This document shows positions 24,559-35,751 of a DNA stretch of 64,000 bases, one piece after another; the stretch's first letter is position 1; each line of letters opens with the position of its first letter. The notes beneath the pieces are model-generated. The model saw nothing but the letters and a program-made list of their open reading frames with translations, was not told where the DNA came from and did no database searches. This DNA comes from Podocnemis expansa (lineage: Eukaryota; Chordata; Testudines; Podocnemididae): positions 17,914,148-17,978,147 of the forward strand of contig ML682028.1 of assembly GCA_007922195.1 (NCBI GenBank), written 5' to 3'. Position numbers and translations under genes: made by a program.

Positions 24559-25787
24559 GGGCCTGGGCATCCTATGCAACCAGCCATGGCAATGGTTGTC
24601 AACAGTTGGGTGGTTGTATAGTCTGCCCACAGGCTGGACTCTCTCCTCTTGGTGTTTAGGACGGGGCTAGGGAGTCAGGACCCCTGGCCTCAAGGACGGA
24701 GGGAAGTGTTTCACGCAAAAATCCAACACACAGACAGGGGGCAAGTTAGAGCAGATCCAGGCATGCAGTGACTGTACCATCCCACATAACAGACATGGTC
24801 TATCACAGAGCGTAGCCAGGCCCCAACCTATTATCTGAGCACAGCACGTTGCGGCCAACAGGCAGCCTAGCAAACTACAGGGCACAGGGGAAGCCACACC
24901 ACTAACCAGGCCAGGCTCCAAGGGCTCATGTGACACAGTTGCCAAGTAACGCAAACAGCCAGCCAAGGGTGATGCAGCAAGGAGGTCTGTGGACATCACC
25001 AGTGCTGCAAGCAGCATGACAGGCAGGCCCAAAGCAGAACCCCCTAGCCAGCAACCCAATCCCCATTTTGCAGGGGGCTTCTTTCTCTGCAATGGATCGA
25101 CCTAAAAACTCCTGGCCCAAAAGGTCTCTCCCCAGTCCTGGGTGGTGTCTGGATCCAGAGCTGACCTGTGGGGATGTGACAGAAATCTGCAAACGATCCT
25201 AAATAACTAGTTGAAATAAGAGGCAATATTTCCACCAGACCAGGCCAGCCCTTGAACCAGTCACCATGGCTGCTTCCATTCTCACAGCACCTGGCACTTG
25301 TACTGACTGCTCATCAACACCAGACAGATGTACCCAGTTACCTCAGTTGGTTTAGAATGAGAGCACGCCTACACCCTGAAGATTACGCCAGTGTAGCGAT
25401 GTCAATTTAGCTACGTCCACATAACATGCAAACCCAGCGGGTGACAAGGGAGTGGGTTCTCAGCACAGGAACACTAACTCCACAATGACTGCTGCTACAT
25501 CGCCGGCTGCTTCTACACGGGGGTAAAGTTACCACACCACAGTGTCGGTCAGGTGCAGGTTGTCATATCTCTGACCGCTGTAGTAAAGCAGACCTAACTT
25601 TCCAGAGTACCCCAAACCTTAGCTGAATGGGGCAAGCCCTTTGGTGGACACCTATTTGGGCTTCAGAGCTAGATCAGTCAGCCCCACTTCCTCATGCAGA
25701 CAATACTGCAGTGCCAGCCTCAAACTGTCCAGCCCTATATCATCTAAATGACTGGAACCTGAGCGCCTTCCCAGCTACCAACATTTC

Positions 25788-25926
25788 CAGGGGCTAAAGT
25801 AAGGGGGAACACACCAGAACGCCATTCCAGGGCCCACAATTTTTAGGGACCAGTGTCCTGGAACCCCAAAAATAGAAAAATGAGGCAGAATGCAGCGTTT
25901 TGGTGCATTCCCCCTTACGACCCCTG
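25788..25926. mobile_element. Small inverted-repeat (MITE-like) element
   Basis: The left end reads 'caggggctaaagtaaggggg' and the right end, reversed, reads 'caggggtcgtaaggggg'. Beyond these, 'aacacaccagaacgc' on the left matches 'aatgcaccaaaacgc' on the right. The inverted repeats extend over about 30 bp with a 3-bp length difference. CAG-starting ends suggest the hAT group. The expected 8-bp flanking duplication is not clear at these ends, so boundaries are approximate. Confidence 0.55.
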
Positions 25927-26639
25927 TGTGCTGACACTTCCCCCTGGATTCCAAAGGACAGGCAGATTCTCCTGGAGACACAGATGGTTAGGCTGATGTC
26001 TGGAACTTCACTGCCTGGCAGGAAGCATGAACACAGACCATTTCCACCCCTCCCATCCCAGTAACTCAGTGTACAGGCGGTGTCCCACTGCCCCACAGAG
26101 CAGCCGAGTGCTCTGATCCAAGGGACTTCACACATGGTAGCCCACAAACCATGGCCTGCCAGGGCCTTCATCAGCTCCATGAGCAACTGCTCCAATTTAA
26201 GTATGCTCCCCTACATGTTGCCCAGAGCCCAACAGGTCCAAAAAAGGCAGGCAGGGAGCACAGCATAGTCTCCTCCCTGACAGAGGTCTCCACTGCTCAC
26301 ATGCCAGCACAGTGAGCCTCCTCCAAGAGCAAAGCCAGTGTTCTCTGGGTTGGGGGCAGGGGGCTCTCCTGAGGGAATAGTCTGGCTGTTCACAAGTCCC
26401 TGGGATGCCAGCACCAGCCCAGGAGAGCTTGTACATTCATGGGCCATTCCTCCCTCATTGTACCATTTGCAAAGGTCTCGCCCGCTGCTCAGCTTGGCTC
26501 AGGCAGGCAGAAGCTCCTATCCCGGCAGTCCTCCCCAGCCATCCACCACTTCTAACAGCAATGGGCTGCGTGGCGGGGAGGAAAGCAGCTGCTGCCTCAT
26601 TACCCTGCCGTGCACTGTGCCATCAGTGACCGAGCACAA

Positions 26640-26930
26640 GTCAAATAAAACTGAGAGTAATGGCTGAATCAGAGGCATCATTATGTAACATTATCCTGGA
26701 GAGGCGAAGCCGTGGCGCTGAGGAGCGGCAGGTGCACTCCTGGGCCAGCAGCTCATTTGTTGTTTCATTTCCTCTTCTCCTTTCCCCTCCCTCCACCTCT
26801 GTAATCTAAAAGTCGCCACCATCACACATCCAATTGCATACTAAGTGCACACCCGATGCCCTCTGAGAAAGTCTGTGGCGCCGCTGAGCCGGCAAACGAA
26901 TACTAATGAGACCTCAATGCTGGCAGGCGC
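26640..26930. promoter_or_regulatory. Candidate conserved non-coding element
   Basis: Unique sequence containing 'gcatcattatgtaacatta', 'gctcatttgttgtttcattt', 'ccaattgcatactaag' and 'cgaatactaatgagacc'. The composition, with homeodomain- and C/EBP-like cores and preserved CpGs, differs from its flanks. Function is inferred. Confidence 0.25.
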
Positions 26931-27974
26931 CTGCTGCGGACAGACAACATGATCCTGCCCCAGGCCTTGCCACCCAATTGTCCTCTGGTGCAGGCCAGGG
27001 ACAAGACGAAGTAATGCCTAGCCTGGGTGACTGGCTGTTGGACAAGACAGAGCAAAGGTCCAGGGGAAGGTTGCTTGAGGAAGGAACAGCTACTCTCTGA
27101 AAGCTTGCAGCCTGACATCTTAAGAGTCCTTCAGCTGGCCTCTTCCTGCCACCCACTTTATTATCTGCTGAGCCAACCCTTCATCCCTGCAAGGAAATAA
27201 CACACTGTGGGGATGGGCCCTGAGAGCAGAGTTGAGATGTTATCTCCAAAGGCAGGCAGGTTCCCCCAGCTGGGAAGAGTGAAGCTGTGTGGAAGGCCAA
27301 TGAGAAGCCAGTGCCATGAAGGAGCCTCTCACCAGCAGACTGAGGACCCTACAGCCCATCACAGTTGAAGGAAATAACTGCAGAGCCCCAGCATCACACC
27401 TGTGCCAGTGCGCCCAGAATGGGGCGGGGAGCACAGGTCTATACCCCATGTAGGAATCAGCTATCTCCGTTCTCAGAGCAGGGAGGACTGGATTCTCTTT
27501 CCTCTCCAAGCCAGGAATCAGATCAGGCTCCTAAAAATGCAATTTTGGGCTTCCAAAAGGTTCCTAGACCCCATGCTAGGCTCACCATTGCAATGACGAG
27601 GATAGAGCTGCTTCTGGCAAGCCACTGGAAGGCTGAGGGTCATATTCCAACCTGGATCTCAGCAAAGAGTACAGAGGATAAACTCTGGGATATCCTGGCA
27701 TGGCTGAGAAGAATTTGGCCCTAGGGACATTGCAGCCCTCCCACAGCCCCTTGGTATATCTAGGTCTGATCCAATCTACCCCAGATGCAAGAAGAAGAGC
27801 CCCACTAGAAATCACAGAACTCTGCTCCACGAATGTCCCTGCCTATGCAAAGGGCCAGATTATGAAGGAACTGTCTGATGTTTAGGCTAATCAACCAAAT
27901 ATGTAATCTTGGCCTGCTCCCACAAGACGTGTTTGGGATGGAGGGGAAGGACAAGCTTGCAACTGAAGTGCTGG

Positions 27975-28200
27975 ATGAGACTCAGGAGACCCGAGTTAAA
28001 TTCTTGATTCTGCTGCAGACTGCAGCCTTGTGCAAATCACAGAATCTCGTGGGGGCCTCGAATCCCCATCTGTAGGATGGGTCTATTAACACCTCCTTTT
28101 CTCTCACATTGCATCCGCCTTGTTCATGAAGAGCACAGGCTCTTTGGGATGGGGATGGTCTAACACTATGCATGAGTACAGCCCTTGGCACCAGGCAATA
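27975..28200 (+). repeat. MIR/CORE-like SINE, long copy
   Basis: The order is 'agactcaggagacccgagtt', 'gattctgctgcagactgc', 'ttgtgcaaatcacagaatc', 'cgaatccccatctgtagg' and a 3' block with 'gagcacaggctctttgggat'. All blocks agree with a plus-strand MIR-type element. It is diverged throughout. Confidence 0.65.
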
Positions 28201-28349
28201 CTGTATCAGTAATGTGATAGCTAGGTTGCCCTCACCTCATTTCCAAGCTCCCTCGAGGTTGGTTTATGATCCCCATCAAGGGGGAAAAACAGCCCTAACA
28301 CTCTCTTCCTGTTTAGCTTGACCATGGCAGCTGCTAACCTTCGTCTAGA

Positions 28350-28550
28350 ATGGCTGGTTTTCCATAGATTTCACATCCTTATATGGCTAAACCGCTCTTT
28401 TTCTCCCTTGGCTTATCCCACATGTGAGATGCTTTGGATACAATAGTTTTATGACAGCTGCATTTTAATAGCGCTGCTCCGCAGTTACCAATGAGGTGTG
28501 AATCCCACATCCGCCATTTCAAATGAGACCGGACGGATTTGTCAGGCAAA
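28350..28550. promoter_or_regulatory. AT-rich island with a consensus CArG (SRF) box
   Basis: CCTTATATGG at 28377-28386 fits the CArG consensus CC(A/T)6GG, the binding site of serum response factor. It sits in unique AT-rich sequence with 'attttaatagcgctgc' and 'ttaccaatgaggtgtgaatc' nearby. A 10-bp match can arise by chance in 64 kb, but the context of a repeat-free AT-rich island makes it worth noting. Confidence 0.35.
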
Positions 28551-29837
28551 TCGCCTTACAACAGACTCCAAAATCAAAAACCTAGCCAAAGGCAAGCATC
28601 ATTCACAGGCCACATGGGTGCACCCCCCTCCAGCCACAAGGTAATGCCAACCCAGAGCACTCCACCGCCTCTGCACACACCAGTCACCAAAAGGAAGCCA
28701 CCTCTGGGCCATGAGGACACCTAATGGCCAAGGCACAGCACACTGTGGCTGAGGAGAGCAGGAACTGCAGGCAAGGACACAAAGCAAAGTGCCTGGGCCC
28801 AGAGCAATTCCCGTGCTCTATTCATTCAGACTGGGCCTCCTGTCTTCACTAAGTGGCTAGTGCACCCCCAGCCCCCTCGCACTTAACCCTTTACTGCCTG
28901 CACCGCCAGAGCCCTGTCAGTTGCCTGGATTACATGACAGACTATTTGGCATTCCTGGGGGAACTGTAGTGCTGCCAGGGCAGCCTCCCCCCTCCCCCCC
29001 GCCAGCAGGCCTTCTCTGCAGTTTAGCAGGTTTAGAAGGCCCTGGAGGCGTAATGCGCCCACAGATGGGAGCAGCAGAGAGAGTACCACATACGGCAGGT
29101 GACTGGGCCCCTCCCTAGGCCAAGCCTTGGGGACAACACAGAATGTCATAGACAGAGCTATTCACAACTTCCCAAGGTCTCTGAGAAAAGACCCTCATGG
29201 CTGCATCTCCTTCTGAGACATGACTCCTGCTCCTTTCCCTGCCCCCATCCTCAGAGAAAACTAAGAGGCAGCCTGAAAACAGAAAATCCCACGGCTTCTT
29301 ATGCAAGATCCACGTTGTCCCATTCCCTCTAAATAGTCCTTCATTCCTGCTCTGGAGAGCCATTTTCTCCATTTCCTTCAGGCCACCCACACATGTCAAA
29401 TTCTGCTCTTTGGTACACCGGAGCAGCTCCATGTATATGAGAGGCTCCACCAGATGGTCACTGGTGCACCAGACAGCTGCATCTGGCCTGGGGCACAAGA
29501 TGCAGCAAGCTCCAGTCGATGTACAGTACTTACCCAGCAGTGCGACTCCTGTAGACGCTCATGGGCATTTCACAGGGAGACCATGAGTCGGGCACAGATC
29601 CAAAAACTGATGCATGCCTACAGAACAGGGGCCACATCAGCAGCCAAGCTGGTGCAGGCAGTTGCATTCCAAACACATGGCTAAGTCACTCACGAAGCTA
29701 CTCTTGTATCAGGGTGAAAATGGAGAGCTGCTCTCCACCATCTCACTGTCTTGCAGCAGCACTCTTTCTTCCGAGGTCTGCAAGAGCAGGCTACAATTCT
29801 ACTTGTTACCCCTATGAGGGGCCAATTTTACCAGTTT

Positions 29838-30050
29838 GGGTAATTAAACAAGGCTGGAATGGATTCTCCAGCACTGGCCATCTTTAAATCAAGACTGGCT
29901 GCTCTCCCTAGGCGTCTGCTTTAGCTCCACCAGTGTCATTGGGCATGGCAGAAGGACGAATTCAGGAAGTCCAACAGGCTGTGTTAAGCCAGAGGTCAGA
30001 TCAGATGAAAACAGAGGTCACTTCTGGCCTTAAAAATCTAAGACTCTATT
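29838..30050 (+). mobile_element. CR1 LINE 3' fragment
   Basis: The blocks 'taattaaacaaggctggaa', 'ggattctccagcactgg', 'ctttaaatcaagactggctg', 'agaggtcagatcagatgaaa' and 'ttctggccttaaaaatct' match the conserved 3' end of reptile CR1 elements in order. The copy is truncated on the left, as usual for CR1, and ends near the 'gactctatt' relic of the terminal octamer repeat. No coding sequence remains. Confidence 0.78.
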
Positions 30051-30554
30051 CCTCTAAACCCCATTTCCCATTCACAGATGGCCAGATAACTAACACTGTC
30101 TCCAAGTCAAGAGGCTCACCAGGGACTTCAGTGCTGCCCATTTGTTTTTCATGGGCTGTGTGGCCAGTAAGCTGATGTGAAATGGAACAAAACCCAAAGG
30201 CAATAGGAAAACTGAGCACAGCTCTCCACAGAGTACAAAGTGGACACCACCTCCATCTCCAAGTCCATGCAATCCCAGCCCTTTCTTGCTATTCCACCAC
30301 CCTGGGCACGAGGAAGTAGATCTCTTTGCACTATGGGTGGGCCTGGGTTTCCTTAAAAGTTACACATGCCCATGGTCCATCTGTGTTACACCAGGCTTCC
30401 AGGAAGAAAGAGCTCTGCTATATGACAATGGGCACTGAACCTGCCCAGTTTAAATGCATCCAGAGAAGGAAGGGAGGAAAACCAACCCTGCAACCTTGAG
30501 AGACGAGGCAAGCCCTCTGTGGCTTTCCTATCCCGCAAATCAGCAGGCAAAGCA

Positions 30555-31080
30555 GTGGTTACGAGAATGGTTCATATTTAATAATGCAATTTATATTCCA
30601 CTCTCAGCATAAACTATTGTAAAGGCACACTAATGTAAAAATACATCTGGCTTGTCAATAGTTTATCTTCTGGATCTGCATCTAAATCCCTGGGCATTCT
30701 TGACTTATGGCTGCACCAATGTCTAATGAATAAAAAGGTGCAAATTATAGGCCTGGCTTTAATGCTCATCATAAAATTAGATGATAGTTGCAAAAGCTGC
30801 ATTCTCCTGCCCACAGAGCAGCAATAGTAAGCTATAAATAAAGTGTATTTAATGTATCCCAGCGCTGTGCAAAGCCAGGAAACAGTACGTTATTGCACAG
30901 CTTTCAATGGATCCGCCACCGATTCAATGAAGTGATAACTGATCCATCATGTGAATTTATGTTAACTGTCGGCTCACAAAGTCATGGCCTCAACACTGTA
31001 AATAGCCTACAATCCTTCTAGCAGGGCCTGCCTGCCAATAAAACTGTCACTGACAGGCTTGTAGCAAGCACCTTAAGGAC
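30555..31080. promoter_or_regulatory. Long AT-rich unique island, candidate conserved enhancer
   Basis: About 500 bp of low-GC, repeat-free sequence in an otherwise GC-rich window. It includes 'catatttaataatgcaattt', 'tgtctaatgaataaaaagg', 'ggctttaatgctcatcataa', 'agctataaataaagtg' and 'gttattgcacagctttc'. Many TAAT and ATAAA cores are present. It lacks the block order of any repeat I know. This is the strongest enhancer-like segment by composition, but conservation is untested. Confidence 0.35.
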
Positions 31081-33514
31081 AGTGGAAACAAACCATTAAG
31101 TTCTTGGGTTTCGACTTGGGTTTCTCCTCTCAGTAGGCTCCCAGCTTTTATGCTATTTGTCAGCATGGTTAATCTGCAAGTGAAAACGCAAACAAGCCCC
31201 TGCTTCAGGGACCTAATTTAGAACTGACACAGAGGACTCGCGTTACAGGGATCAACAGAAAAGCCCCTGTTGCCCACCACGGGGTTGCTGCATTCAGAGA
31301 ATGATGGGGGTGAATGGGCAAGGTCGGTCAGACAACCAACTCTGCACAAGCTTCAGAAAACAAATCAGCAGAGGCCCAGTCACCAGCTGGCTCTAGACAA
31401 CCTTAGGGGAAATGAAGGAGAGGCTAAAACATCCAAGGACCCACAAAGCCCCACTGCAGGCCATTTATCACAGAGGACAATGGGGTGTCTAGCTGCAGCC
31501 GGAACCCCTCATTAAGGGGCTGATCCCTCTCTTGGGAAATCCAACCCACTCCAGTGACAAATGCAAAACAAAGAGCTTAGCTCTAGTGCCAAGAAAGGGC
31601 ACAAGTCCTGCTGACTGGCCCCACTCCTCTCCAGCACTTCGTATCCAACGGAGGCTGGGGGCATGGGCGAGTTCGAATCCAGTTCAGTGTTAAGCTACAA
31701 GGGTGGGGGAAGAAGAAGGGTTTGATGGCACCAAACCCCTTCCCAGCTGTTTCTTGCTGCCAAAGGTGGAAATTCCACACAGCCAAGTCAATCTCCCAAG
31801 ATTTCCAGCCTCTTGAGTAGAGGAAATCTCACACAATGAGCTGTTCTCAGATGAGGTAAGCAAATCTCATAAGAACCTCAGCAGTAGATACCCCAGCACT
31901 AGAAAGTGAGTCCCTGAGGCTCTGGTTCTCCCAGAACTAAAGGCAGAGGGGGCAGTCTGAGCCAGGCAATCAAACCCAACGCACACCCTGCTCTGAATCT
32001 CAAGGAGTTTCAGCCCAAAGTCTGAGTCTGGCTCATCTTGCTTTCCTGTAGCTCAGAGTGGATCAGCCCAGCCCTTTTGGGGGTGGGGATGGGGCGGTGG
32101 GGGGACAGGAACAAGAACAGGGACCCCTCTGTCTAGCTAGCCAGGCTCTCTTACAGCTCCATCAGCATCAACACTAAGAACCAGCATCACAACACCCTGG
32201 GAGAATGCGAAGGTTATGGCCCTGATCCTGCATGTACAGAATTCAGCGACATGCCCAGCGTCCCACAGTACCTCTCTGGCAGATCCAGGAATTGCATCCA
32301 GCCCAGCGCCTTCACTACACAAACAGTCTCTCTCCCTCCAGGATGCCACTTTGCTTTTGACAGGAGCTGGGCCCGATTTTTATTTCAATCATGAGCTGCT
32401 TTTCCGCCCCCACCTGCCACATCAGGGACTCTTTAAACACCGCTCCTAGTCCAGCGCCTCATCCCACAAAACCCTGGGGCTGTGAGTTTGCAAACTGAAC
32501 AAGGCTGTATTACGCTCGGCGAGAAGGCCTGCAGGAAAAGAGCCACTTGCCAGCACTGGAACAGAACAGAACCAGCGCCTTAGTGTGGTGTTAGGAGGTG
32601 CTGCCACTGGGTGCCTGCATTCAGGACAAGTTGCAAAGCCATTTCAAGTCACTGATGATCACATGGCACATTTTGTGAGAAATGATGTTAACTCCTGCAT
32701 CCCAGCTCAATCCTAGTTTCATGCCAGAGCCACACCCCATGCCCCAGCCCAATCACAGTTACATTCCAAAACTATGCCTCTTCCCCAGTTTCAGTTAGAT
32801 ACAGCATTCTTCTCCTCTCCATGCCCCAAACTGCATTTTGTTGTGCACCGTTAAACACTTGTTGGCTCCCATTCCCTGGCCAGCTGCATTTCAGCATAGG
32901 TACGCCTCCATGCTCGTCTACAAATACGGTCCTACTCTGCAGCTTTTATCCAGACAAAGCTCCTAGTCATGCACAACTGGGCCATGGTTCATGAATTGGT
33001 GTGGAGTTGTTCCAGGACAGAGGCTACACATGAGAGACTGTCACTGAATCCTCTGGTTTTCTGACCACTCGAGGCTGCAGCTGCCAAATTCAGACCAGGT
33101 GTAAGCTGACTCTCACAGAAACTAGAGCCACTACTGACCTACTCAGTCATCCACTCTCTGTTCTGCTTTCTCAGCTCTGTGCCTCTGGTCCCACAGAGCA
33201 CCCCTTCTCTGCACCACGCAATCCAAGTGAAACCACAGCCCAACCACACGACCACATTGGACATGGAGAAAGAATCATTAATGCATCTTATTATTTAAAG
33301 AGCATTAAGGAAGCTCCAAGGTGCTGGATCCTTTCCCCACCAATGGGCTAACCACAAAAAAACACAGCTCTTAGGCACTCCAGAAATAATCCCCTCACAG
33401 GGCACAGGGGGGAAAAAGAGAAGTGAGCTCTTCTCCCAGGTCTCAGAAGGCCGAGAAACTGGATCTTAAAAGGATCCCAGACCACTTTGCAAACTACAAT
33501 CCCATGCTACTGGC
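31081..33514. other. Non-coding sequence without recognised genes
   Basis: No exon, promoter or clear repeat was recognised. Reading frames here are short and featureless. The sequence is unique and of medium GC content, with scattered purine- and pyrimidine-rich patches. Confidence 0.5.
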
Positions 33515-33945
33515 ATGTAAAATTAAAAAAGTTGTAGAGGGATTTTTAAACTAAAGCTAGGGGAAAGCTGGCAGGTCAGAGGAGCACACTGTTTGGACAG
33601 AGACATCCCTTAGGGGAGGTTTTATTAAAGGGCAGAGGTGAAGCTAGAAGTTGATAAAGACCAGGTTAGAACCAAAAAGAAACAGTCAAACAAAAAAGAG
33701 TCCCATTCAATTACACCACATGAAGGCAGACAACTAAATGCTGACGAATGCATAAGTGCTTGTACACAAATGAAAAGATGGTGAATCTGAATATTATATT
33801 AAATGAGGATATTCATTTAATAGGCATCACACAAACTTATGGGAATGATGATAATCAATGGGACACAGCAATAACTCGGTACAAAATATAAGACAGACAG
33901 AACAGGTCATGCTCATGCGGGAGTGGCACTATTTGTAAAGGCAGC

Positions 33946-34548
33946 TGTCGTGGAGAACCCAGAAAAGCCTCTTGGATCCCCTTTGTTCACAGCCAATCAG
34001 CACTCTGCTACAGTGGAGCCTTCTCTGGTCCAGCACACGGGTCTCCACACTATCTGTAGCCATCTCCCAAATCCAGGCTCAGAGGGTCTGACCCTTGCTC
34101 TGTCTGGTCTCCGGGGGGGGGGGTCCTCCCTCCACAAGGGTCCCAACAGCCCCAATCAGCAATGATGCTCAGCCAGTGTAGAAGTCAGAGGGTTTATTAG
34201 CAATCCAATTTGCACAGCAGGTAGGACAGTTGGCTCACAGATCAACCAGGAGATCTAGCAGTAAACCCCCAGGATGAGTCCCGGGGATCCTGCCTCTCCG
34301 ACCTCCATCTTCCTTCTCCCCCCTCTTCTCCCTTTGTTCTCCCCACCCAGCTGCCCTGCCCCTGGTCTAAACCAGCCACAACCTGTCACCCCAGGGGTCC
34401 AGGTAAGGTTGCACTAAAGTCTCTTCCCCACCTAGTGGTACCTATAGTTTTCACACCCCCGCGTCCCATCACCAGAATACCAGCACCAAACAACAGGAAC
34501 AGAAAAGAAGAACCACAGTAGCCCAAGAGGTTTTCTTACTTCATCACA
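33946..34548 (-). mobile_element. Solo LTR (copy 2) nested in the CR1 element
   Basis: This 603-bp unit aligns along its whole length with the LTR at 6242-6871. Shared blocks include 'ggtttattagcaatcca', 'cacaacctgtcaccc' and 'ttttcttacttcatcaca'. The flanks GCAGC at 33941-33945 and ACAGC at 34549-34553 are a 5-bp duplication with one change. AATAAA is kept on the minus strand (TTTATT at 34193-34198). Removing the unit and one flank copy restores continuous CR1 sequence, which fixes the boundaries. A G11 tract lies at 34113-34123. Confidence 0.82.
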
Positions 34549-35712
34549 ACAGCGTAAAATCAACATAGAAAAATCTTAAATGAACCAAACTGTACCACAG
34601 AATCTCTGTGACTAGCAATGCCAAGTCCATATTGGTAGGAACAAACTACTGACCACCTGCTCAGGGTGGTGACAGTTAGTGCAAAATGTGCAGGGAGAGT
34701 AAAGAGGCTACCAAATCAGAAAACCCAGTAATAATGAGGGATTTCAACTATATCCATGCTGACTGGCTACGTGTCTCCAAAAATGTCTAGACAATGATGG
34801 GGCTTCTTAGAGCATCTAGTCCTGGAACCCACAAAGGGACAGACAATTCCTGATTTAATACAAAGTAGTGCACAGAATGTGGTCCAAGAGGTGAATATAG
34901 CCAAACTGCTCAGTAATCACAACCAAAATGTAATTAAATTTACCTTCCCTGGAGTGGGGAAAATACCAAAGAAACCCACCACAGTCATGTTTAACTTCAA
35001 AAAGGGGAACTACACAAAAATGAGGAAGCTAATTAAAAGGAAATGTAAAGGGATGGCCAAAATAGGGAAATGCCTGCAAGCTGCACGGACGCTTTTATAA
35101 AACGCTGCAACAGAGGTGCCAACTAACTGTATGCCCCCCCCATAAAAAAAATTGAAAGCAAGAGGACGCAACATGGCAAAGAGCTGAGTAAAAGAAGCAA
35201 TGTGATGCAAAAAGACACCCTTAAAAAATTGGAATCAAATCCCGCAAGGAAAATAGAAAGGAGTAAACTCTAGTAAGTCAAGCGTAAAAGCACAGTTAGG
35301 CAGATCAAAAAAGAATTTGAAGAACAACTAGCCAAAGACACAAAAAAACTAACAGCAAACACATTTCAAATACATCAGAAGCAGGAAGCATGTGAAACCA
35401 ACACAGAGGCCACTGAGCTATCAAGATGCTACAGGAGCACTCAGGGAAGAGTAGGCCATTGCAGAAAAGCTAAAGGAATTCTTTGCATTGGCTTTCACTG
35501 CAGAGGATATGAGAGAGTCTCATACCTGAGTCATTTTTCTTAGCGGACCAGTCTGAGGAACTGCCCCAGACTGAGAAGTCAATAGAAGATGGTTTTGGAA
35601 CAAACAGATAGATACAACAGTCATAAGTCATCAGGACCAGAAAGCATTCACCTAAGAGTTCTGAAGAAACTCAAATATGAACCTGCAGAACCACTAACTG
35701 TGGAAGAAGTTA

Positions 35713-35751
35713 GTTTGTTAGTCTCTAGAAGTGCCACAAAACTCCTTGTTG
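35713..35751 (+). repeat. Short insert of the 'gtctttaagtgccac' repeat family inside CR1
   Basis: The run 'tttgttagtctctagaagtg' followed by 'ccacaaaactccttgttg' has no counterpart in CR1 at this point. It matches the end of the repeat family seen at 47325, 48583, 50868 and 60840. It is a strongly truncated copy of about 40 bp that landed in the CR1 element. Confidence 0.6.

Larger units (their letters stand above)
24567..29837. other. Non-coding sequence with two possible regulatory islands
   Basis: No exon was recognised. The region includes a small inverted-repeat element at 25788-25926, a possible conserved island at 26640-26930, a MIR at 27975-28200 and an island with a CArG box at 28350-28550. 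The sequence at 25360-25600 resembles short reptile inverted-repeat elements, but no clear ends were found. Confidence 0.5.
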
